Assembly: GCA_021783695.1 (NCBI GenBank)
Contig: JAJXTO010000004.1
Span: forward strand, 1 to 64,000
Direction of reading: 5' to 3'
DNA from: Pseudomonadota bacterium
Lineage (GTDB): Bacteria; Pseudomonadota; Gammaproteobacteria; Burkholderiales; Burkholderiaceae_C
DNA: 64,000 bases
Shown here piece after piece: positions 53,783-64,000 of the stretch. The notes under the pieces were generated by a model. It was not told where the DNA came from and ran no database searches. It was given only the letters and a program-made list of their open reading frames with translations. Positions within the stretch are counted from its first letter, which is position 1. Every line of letters begins with the position of its first letter. The position numbers were made by a program, and so were the translations under genes.

Positions 53783-54789
53783 ATGCAAGCGCGTTTCAAA
53801 CGGATTTTCTACGCCAGCGTCCAGCTCACGGCCAGCCTGTACCTCGCCGGATGGGCCGCGGCCGCGGCGCGCGCCGCCTTGCCACCCGCGGTGGTGTGGA
53901 GCGCCGCGCAAAGCCGGTCTGCCGACTTGCAGATCCGGCACTGCGCAGCTGCGCCCCATCGCCCGCAGTTCACCGCCAGTGCCACGGTGCAGAGCCCGGC
54001 TGACCTGTTGCGCGTGCTGAGCGCACTGGATGCGGCGCAGGCGCAGGTTGCGGTCGCACAAAGTCGCCTTCAGCTCGCCACACTGCAGGCGCAGCGCGCC
54101 AAAGGGCTGTTCGACACCGGACAGAACGTTGCGCTGGCCACGGTGCAGCAGGCCCAGGCAGGCGCAGCGCAAGCGCAAGCTGGGGTAAGCAGCGCGCAGG
54201 CCGCGCGCGCTGTGGCGCAGGCACAGCTCACGGCCGATCTGGGCCCGGCTTTGGCTGCGCGGCTGCGCCAGGACGCGCAGTTGCGGCAGTCCATCCTGAG
54301 CGGGCGCGACTTGGTCGTCGCTCTCAGTCTGCCGCCCGGGCAGGCGCTGCCCCCGGCTGCGCAAGTGCGGCTGCTCGGCCCCGCCAGCCCGCACGCCGTG
54401 CAGGCCCGCATCATCGGCCCGGCGGCGGCGGCATCCAGCCAGTCGCAAGGGCTGCGCGAGGTGCTCGTCGCCCCGGCGACGAACGGTCTGATGCCGGGAC
54501 TGCAACTGCAGGCCGAGGTGCAGTCCGCGCAGACGCAGTCCGGCGTCTGGCTGCCGGCAAGCGCAGTGGTGTGGATCGGTGGCCAGGCGGTGGTGTTCGC
54601 CGCCACGCCAGCGGCCAATCACGCGCTGCAGTTCGCGCCGCGCGTGGTGTCCACCGCCTGGCCGCTGCGCGACGGCTACGTGCAGCAAGGCTGGGACGCG
54701 CTCGACGTGGTGACACGCGGCGCCGGTCTGGTGCTGACACCGCCGCCCAGCCCACATGCCCTGCCCACTAGCGGCGGAGATGACGACTG

Positions 54790-54790
<1 letters not shown>
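53783..54790 (+). CDS. Periplasmic adaptor protein of the RND pump (divergent, short)
   Basis: The 335-residue protein has an N-terminal signal or anchor (YASVQLTASLYLAGWAAAAA). A hairpin-like region follows (LSALDAAQAQVAVAQSRLQL, NVALATVQQAQAGAAQAQAG) and a C-terminal beta-barrel part (VLVAPATNGLMPGLQLQAEV, GVWLPASAVVWIGGQAVVFA). CusB/CzcB proteins usually have about 400-500 residues; the shorter length comes from a missing N-terminal lipoyl half, since the biotinyl-lipoyl motif is hard to find. No N-terminal CusB methionine cluster is visible. Its stop overlaps the RND gene start (TGATG). Confidence 0.75.
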
Positions 54791-57927
<3,137 letters not shown>

Positions 57928-58009
57928 GACCAGACCGCACCTTCCCCCACCGGGCGCGGCGATGGACGCATCCGGTTGCATCACCCCACCCATCGTTCAG
58001 GAGATCGCC

Positions 58010-58564
58010 ATGCACACATCCCACTGCCCACGCCGCATTCCCCACATGCTGCGCCACTCCGCCGCTGCACTGGCCGTTGGTTTGCTGCTGGCGCCAGTCA
58101 GCCACGCCGCCACCGCCGCGAACACTCAGCCTGCGCCGGTGTATGTCCACATGAACGGCGCGAACATGTTCCTGGAAAACGTGGTGGTGGTGCGCCCCGG
58201 ACAGGACGTAGTGTTCGTCGATCAGGACACCGGCGCGCACACCATCATCGGCTACGCCCCACTCACAGGCAAGACCAGCACCCGTTTCGATGGCGCGGTG
58301 CAAGGCACACCCGGCCCGGGCCACCCGGTGAGCACCTACTCCATTGCGTTCAAACACCCGGGCCTGCAGTTCTATTACTGCTCGGTGCATGCCGAATTGA
58401 TGAAGGAACCCGGCGGACGCATGGTGCCGAAGAAGCGTCCCACGGTGCATGGCTTCGGCGACCCGATGGCCGGGCTCATCATCGTCACCAGCGACAAAAA
58501 ACTGCTGGCCGACAACCCGGCGACGACGCACGAAAAAACCCTGCCGGACTATTTCGGTGGCTGA
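58010..58564 (+). CDS. Periplasmic cupredoxin-domain protein
   Basis: The 184-residue exported protein (signal ending VSHAATAA) has a plastocyanin/azurin-like fold. Copper ligands are visible as the histidine in DTGAHTIIGY, the cysteine in LQFYYCSVHAE with the following histidine, and the methionine in ELMKEPGGRM. It could carry or bind copper in the periplasm. CAGGAG precedes ATG 58010. It is 82 bp after the RND gene and convergent with the multicopper oxidase gene, with only 2 bp between their stops. Confidence 0.85.
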   Translation: MHTSHCPRRIPHMLRHSAAALAVGLLLAPVSHAATAANTQPAPVYVHMNGANMFLENVVVVRPGQDVVFVDQDTGAHTIIGYAPLTGKTSTRFDGAVQGTPGPGHPVSTYSIAFKHPGLQFYYCSVHAELMKEPGGRMVPKKRPTVHGFGDPMAGLIIVTSDKKLLADNPATTHEKTLPDYFGG

Positions 58565-58566
58565 GT

Positions 58567-60252
<1,686 letters not shown>

Positions 60253-60439
60253 TGGTCAATCGGATGCTCCGTAATGTATGCAGAGAAGCCCGATGGCGTT
60301 GTGTGCAAATGTCATCCAGCTGTGACGATTCGCTAAGCATGCGCTCAGTCCTGAGGACGACACTCCTTCCATCGCAAACGGTTTGCGATCGCCGCATCAG
60401 CCGGTGTTTCGCTCGCAAGAGTTCACAAGGAGTTTGATC
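60253..60439. promoter_or_regulatory. Divergent promoter region between oxidase and PepSY genes
   Basis: The 187-bp gap must carry both promoters. GTCATCCAGCTGTGAC at 60311-60326 is an inverted repeat (GTCA/TGAC, 8-bp spacer) followed by TGACGATTCG, which resembles the candidate operator at 52236-52249. A small hairpin CTCAGTCCTGAG lies at 60345-60356. Control of both genes by the same metal regulator is plausible but unproven. Confidence 0.35.
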
Positions 60440-60763
60440 ATGCAACAACGCAACAAAGCCGCATTTCTGTTCGCCAGCGCGCTGGCGCTTGGCCTGGCCG
60501 GCGCCGCCGGTTCCGCCTATGCCATGGACGGTTCGCAGTACTCCAAGGAGGCCAAGGTGACGCTGGACGAAGCCCGCGCCATCGCCCTCAAAACCATCCC
60601 AGGCGCCACCATCACCGACCAGGAACTCGAAAAGGAAAAGGGCGGCAGCGGCCTGCGCTATTCCTTCGATCTCAAGGTTGGCAACGCCGAGCATGAAGTC
60701 GGCGTGGACGCCCAGACCGGCGCTGTGCTGGAAAACAGTGTCGAAGGGCCGAACGCGGATTAA
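60440..60763 (+). CDS. Exported PepSY-domain protein
   Basis: This 107-residue protein has a Sec signal (LFASALALGLAGAAGSAYAM) and one PepSY domain (VTLDEARAIALKTIPGATIT, YSFDLKVGNAEHEVGVDAQT, GAVLENSVEG). PepSY proteins occur in periplasmic metal and redox settings, often as putative inhibitors or metal binders, and beside copper genes in Burkholderiales. CAAGGAG precedes ATG 60440 well. It ends upstream of an intrinsic terminator. Confidence 0.9.
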   Translation: MQQRNKAAFLFASALALGLAGAAGSAYAMDGSQYSKEAKVTLDEARAIALKTIPGATITDQELEKEKGGSGLRYSFDLKVGNAEHEVGVDAQTGAVLENSVEGPNAD

Positions 60764-60836
60764 CTCGAACGAGCGCCCCTCGGCTGCACTGGCAAGCGGA
60801 CCAGTGACACGACTCCCTCGGCAATACTCCCTCTTC

Positions 60837-60859
60837 GCCCGGCTCAGCCGGGCTTTTTT
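60837..60859 (+). terminator. Intrinsic terminator after the PepSY gene
   Basis: GCCCGGC (60837-60843), loop TCA, GCCGGGC (60847-60853), then six T residues (60854-60859). It is the clearest rho-independent terminator in the window, 74 bp past the PepSY stop, and separates the metal island from the convergent DUF5666 gene. Confidence 0.95.
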
Positions 60860-60870
60860 ATGCGTCGGCG

Positions 60871-62547
60871 TCAGTGATCGAGGCTGATCTGCTGCGCGAG
60901 ATTCTGCCCGCCAGACTGGATGAAACTCACCTCGACCTTCGCCCCATTGGTCAGCGTTCCGCCCGTGGGCGTGACACCGTTGATCTGGATGGTCAGGGCG
61001 TTGACCTCGAAGCTGGTGGCCGTGAGGCTGTAGAGCGTGCCTTTGGTTTTCAAGACGGATGCGGAAGATCCGTCGCTGGAGCCGGGAGATCCGCTGACCC
61101 CCTGGAAGGACACGCTGTAGGCCAGCAGGCCGCTCGCGGTCTTGGTGGCCTCGATCTCCACACTGGCACCAGTGACCAGCTGCGCCGCCGCTCCGTTGCT
61201 GAATACCGCATTGGGAGCGAGCGTGACCTGGAAGGTCTGGGCCGCGCCGTCGTCCTGCACGGTCAGGCTGAAGACGCCGCTGGCCAGATTCACTGCACTG
61301 ACCGTGCCTTGGTAGTCCACCGTCCCGCCGTCAGGCGCCTGGCTCAGCACGGCCACGCTGCTGGCTGTCACCAGATTGCCGCTGCCAGCGTCGACCTGGC
61401 CGACCACGTCCACGAAAACGCCGTTGCGCAGCGGGGCGACTGGGCCGCCGGAGAACACCACATTCGCAGCGGAAGCATTCACCGGCACGCCGCGCACCAG
61501 AAAATTGCCCGCACTCACATAGCCGGTGATGGTGCCGCGCAACTCCACCTGCGCGAGACTGTTTACAGCGGTGCGCAAGGACGTGGCGGCAAGCACCCCG
61601 GTGGACGCATCGGACTGTCCCTGCACGACCACATAGGCGCCATTCGTCAGGCTCTGCACCGCGCTGGCGAGATTTGCCGCGCCCGCATCGACCGGAATGC
61701 CCGAAACCTGGAACCGGCTGCCGGACAACTGCGTCACCAACCCGCCCACCTGCGCCGGGCCGGACACGCCGCGCAGGGTGCGCACGTTCACCGCGCCCGC
61801 GGTGATGGCGCCATTTGCCGCAGCGGGCGTGTTGCTCCAGACGTTCACCAGCTGCCCGTTCGCCAGTGCCATGCCTGACGGCGTGACCACGGTCGATGCG
61901 CTCGTCTGCACCCGTGTCGAGCCAATCTGGAAGCTGCCGTTTGCCACGTTGAGATTGCTGACCACGCCGGTCAGCCGTGTCACCGGATTGCTGGCTGGCA
62001 ATTGCTCGATGCGCGTGGCCTGGATATAGCCCTGCCCGTCCGCACTCTGCCCGTAGGCGCCATGCACCTCCACCTGCATGCCATTTTGCAGACTGGAAAA
62101 ATCGTTCAGTCCGGTGTAGTAGGTCACCGGCCCGGCAGCCGCATTGCGGTTCACCAAAACCGCAATGCCGTTGACGGTGAAGCCGCCGGCGGCGAGATTG
62201 GCGACAGGCCCCATCAGCTCGGGAGCGATCACAACCTTGCTCGGATGTCCCTGGGCGTCGAGGCGGATCTCCAGTTGATCGCCCAGGTTCACCGCCGTGG
62301 AGGCGGTCTGCACCTCCTCGTCCTGGTCGGTACCCGCGTAGTACACCGGGCTGGCGCTGTTGTAGGCGGTGCCGTCCAGCACCACACTGCCGAAGCCGGT
62401 GACCGTGCCGGTGGAAATACCTGTGCCCCCCGTGCCGACGCCACCCGTGGTGGCAACCGTGCCTCCGCCCCCACAGGACGCCAGCAAGGCGATCAGCAGA
62501 ACCAGCGCCGCTGCGCCCAGAGTGTGGATGTGTTTTCTATGCATCAT
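60871..62547 (-). CDS. DUF5666 repeat lipoprotein
   Basis: The 558-residue exported protein begins with a lipoprotein signal (LLIALLASCGGGG, cysteine about 25). It consists of several beta-rich DUF5666 repeats, each containing an opening such as GTVTGFGSVVLDGTAY, LTGVVSNLNVANGSFQIGS, LRGTITGYVSAGNFLVRGVP or YQGTVSAVNLASGVFSLTVQ. Family function is unknown; a surface or periplasmic location is predicted. Its start overlaps the DUF6502 stop by 11 bp on the same strand, so the two are coupled. Confidence 0.85.
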   Translation of the reverse strand: MMHRKHIHTLGAAALVLLIALLASCGGGGTVATTGGVGTGGTGISTGTVTGFGSVVLDGTAYNSASPVYYAGTDQDEEVQTASTAVNLGDQLEIRLDAQGHPSKVVIAPELMGPVANLAAGGFTVNGIAVLVNRNAAAGPVTYYTGLNDFSSLQNGMQVEVHGAYGQSADGQGYIQATRIEQLPASNPVTRLTGVVSNLNVANGSFQIGSTRVQTSASTVVTPSGMALANGQLVNVWSNTPAAANGAITAGAVNVRTLRGVSGPAQVGGLVTQLSGSRFQVSGIPVDAGAANLASAVQSLTNGAYVVVQGQSDASTGVLAATSLRTAVNSLAQVELRGTITGYVSAGNFLVRGVPVNASAANVVFSGGPVAPLRNGVFVDVVGQVDAGSGNLVTASSVAVLSQAPDGGTVDYQGTVSAVNLASGVFSLTVQDDGAAQTFQVTLAPNAVFSNGAAAQLVTGASVEIEATKTASGLLAYSVSFQGVSGSPGSSDGSSASVLKTKGTLYSLTATSFEVNALTIQINGVTPTGGTLTNGAKVEVSFIQSGGQNLAQQISLDH

Positions 62548-63442
62548 CACGGTCGTCTCCGGTTGCCGTGTGGTCGGGCGTCGGCGTCTGCTGCGAGACA
62601 TCCTCCGCCCAGTAGTAGGCGCCAAAACGCAGGCGGCAGGTGGCATCCGCACGACCCTGATCGGCCGCGTAACGCCGGGTGGCCTCGGCAATCATTTCGC
62701 TGCGCGCCTGCGCCCACAGCTTGCGCGCCAGCTCGCCCAGTTCTCTGGATGATTCAGGCGTGACGCCCTCGGCAAACACGCTCTGCTCAAGCCGGGGCGA
62801 CTGCCCCAGCAGATTGCCCACCGCCGCAGCCGCATGATCCGACAGATTGGAGCCGAACAGTTCGAGCAGATCGCGCGATCCGGGTGGCGGCACAAAGCCG
62901 TCCTGGTGCGGCACGATCAGCTCCTGGCCCTTCACGGTCTTCACCGTCACCAAACCGAGACGCAGCAGGTCGGTCAATGCGGTAAAAGGGTGGATGTCCT
63001 GCGTCACGCTGCGCGCCAGGGTTTCAAACGACGGCGCCGTCCCCAGACGCGGCAAGGGCTTGGGGCGTTTGCGCCGGTCGCGATACAGCGGGTCCTGCAC
63101 CCAGCGGGCAAACACCTGCGAACTGATCGACATTTCCTGCGCAATCCGGCCACTCAGACCGTTCACACGCCATTCACGCACATCCTTGCGGTGTACGCCA
63201 CTGAGCAGGCTGATGGCTGAATCCGTGTCTTTCTGCCCCGAACGCAGCAGTTCCAGCCGGGCCTGTTCGATGAACAGCGGCTTGAGTTCCGCGGCAAGTC
63301 GGGTGTAGTCCAGCCCGCTGGCCAGCAGCAGGCGCGCCAGCGGCGCCATGACCTGCGCCAGCGCCCGCAGCACATCCTCCGACGGAGGCAGCGGATGCTC
63401 TGGTGGTGGGGAGCAAGGCAGACGGCGCGGAGGGCGTCCCAT
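62537..63442 (-). CDS. DUF6502 family protein
   Basis: The 301-residue protein has MAPLARLLLASGLDYTRLAAELK and SAISLLSGVHRKDVREWRV near the N-terminus, which look like a winged-helix or HTH unit, and VSQQTPTPDHTA at the end. No signal peptide or membrane segment is visible. DUF6502 proteins are thought to be cytoplasmic and are often next to DUF5666 lipoproteins and a second lipoprotein, as here. A regulatory role is possible given the HTH-like start, but I would not assert it. Confidence 0.75.
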   Translation of the reverse strand: MGRPPRRLPCSPPPEHPLPPSEDVLRALAQVMAPLARLLLASGLDYTRLAAELKPLFIEQARLELLRSGQKDTDSAISLLSGVHRKDVREWRVNGLSGRIAQEMSISSQVFARWVQDPLYRDRRKRPKPLPRLGTAPSFETLARSVTQDIHPFTALTDLLRLGLVTVKTVKGQELIVPHQDGFVPPPGSRDLLELFGSNLSDHAAAAVGNLLGQSPRLEQSVFAEGVTPESSRELGELARKLWAQARSEMIAEATRRYAADQGRADATCRLRFGAYYWAEDVSQQTPTPDHTATGDDRDDA

Positions 63443-63483
63443 GATGGCTGGAGGTCAAGTGCTGTGGCGTTGCTGGAAGTTTA

Positions 63484-63525
63484 ATGCAAGATTTTTATTG
63501 CATGTTATTTTTTCCCATCTATTAT
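63484..63525 (+). promoter_or_regulatory. Sigma-70-like promoter with overlapping inverted repeat
   Basis: TTGCAT (63498-63503) and TATTAT (63520-63525), 16 bp apart, form a good promoter in an AT-rich pocket upstream of the final gene. ATGCAA (63484-63489) and TTGCAT (63498-63503) are inverted repeats around an 8-bp spacer, so an operator may cover the -35 hexamer. Confidence 0.5.
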
Positions 63526-63578
63526 TCCGGCACGCATCTTCATGCGAACCATGATTCACTCACGACTTGGAGACCCTC

Positions 63579-64000
63579 ATGCAGCCCTCGCAACCCCGCT
63601 CACGCTCCACCCGCACACTCTTGCCCCTCGCTGCCGCCCTGGCATTGAGCCTCAGCGCCTGCGGAGGTGGCGGTGGCGGCACCGCCACGGTCAACCCCAC
63701 CGCGGCCAACACCACACTCAAAGGGGCCGTGATCGACGCGCCCATCGCCAACGCCGTGGTGACCTTCACCACAGTCGCCCCCATGGGCCAGTCCGGCTCG
63801 GTGGTCGTGGGTACCGCCACGGCGGACGCCAGCGGCAACTACACCGTACAGGCGACATTGCCCAATACCTCTGCGCCGCTGTTCGCCAACGCCACCTCGC
63901 CCGATGGCAAGGTGGTGCTCACCGCCTACCTGGGCACCAGCAGCGCGGTGCTCGCCGCCGGGTCGCTCAGCGCGGCCAATCTGCCCAATCTGGTCATCAG
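63579..64000 (+). CDS. Lipoprotein, 3' end outside the window (partial)
   Basis: The first 140 residues show a lipoprotein signal ending LALSLSACGGGGGG (cysteine about 28). A carboxypeptidase-regulatory-like or Big-type segment follows ([40 protein letters not shown]). The gene runs past 64000. TTGGAG precedes ATG 63579. It is divergent from DUF6502/DUF5666 and part of the same gene neighbourhood. Length and later domains are unknown. Confidence 0.75.
   Translation, partial: MQPSQPRSRSTRTLLPLAAALALSLSACGGGGGGTATVNPTAANTTLKGAVIDAPIANAVVTFTTVAPMGQSGSVVVGTATADASGNYTVQATLPNTSAPLFANATSPDGKVVLTAYLGTSSAVLAAGSLSAANLPNLVI

Overview
The window is GC-rich, tightly packed and typical of a chromosome from the beta-proteobacterial order Burkholderiales. 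The combination of a membrane-bound nitrate reductase cluster, a copper/silver efflux island, the Yej peptide importer and many IS relics would fit a Thiomonas-like organism. That placement is inference from gene content; there is no rRNA or other marker gene here.

Layout. 1-5.0 kb is an accessory segment. It starts with a gene-poor stretch containing a dense run of hairpins (690-1362), followed by an orphan gene whose 3' end runs into a tandem array of triloop hairpins (2264-2430). Next is a two-gene AAA ATPase plus TOPRIM-like nuclease module (RloA/RloB-like, a candidate phage-defence unit), then the relics of an MNT/GNAT toxin-antitoxin pair and of a tyrosine recombinase. 5.1-20.6 kb is a complete respiratory nitrate reduction locus: narX-narL, a small conserved orphan, narK1-narK2-narG-narH-narJ-narI, a parvulin isomerase, a nitroreductase, a beta-carbonic anhydrase and a nitrate-reductase-associated protein. 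Most of these genes are coupled or closely spaced. Two Crp/Fnr-type regulators follow, after a short graveyard of gene fragments.

22.9-39.3 kb is an envelope and general-stress block: CsbD, DUF3309, BON-domain, glycine-zipper and other small exported proteins, a CPA1 Na+/H+ antiporter, a universal stress protein, a GGDEF protein, DUF3096, a 2903-residue cyclic beta-glucan synthase and a slipin. 39.5-40.0 kb is an IS21-family relic. 40.0-45.6 kb is the yejABEF importer, divergent from fabI. 47.4-49.2 kb is an IS graveyard with an IS5-family element sitting exactly at a CTAG shared by two convergent stop codons.

49.98-60.8 kb is a metal (probably copper/silver) resistance island: a two-component system divergent from an outer-membrane factor, adaptor and RND pump, then a cupredoxin, a Met-rich multicopper oxidase and a PepSY protein. 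The last 3 kb encode DUF5666 and DUF6502 proteins and, divergently, the start of a lipoprotein gene that runs off the window.

How the parts work together. NarX/NarL sense nitrate, NarK1/K2 move nitrate and nitrite, NarGHI reduces nitrate at the membrane, and NarJ and probably the parvulin help assembly. In the metal island, kinase and regulator would switch on the efflux trio while the oxidase and cupredoxin handle periplasmic copper. The best candidates for something undescribed are the structured RNA region, the triloop-hairpin array, the ATPase/TOPRIM pair, and the nitroreductase-carbonic anhydrase-NRAP tail of the nar locus.
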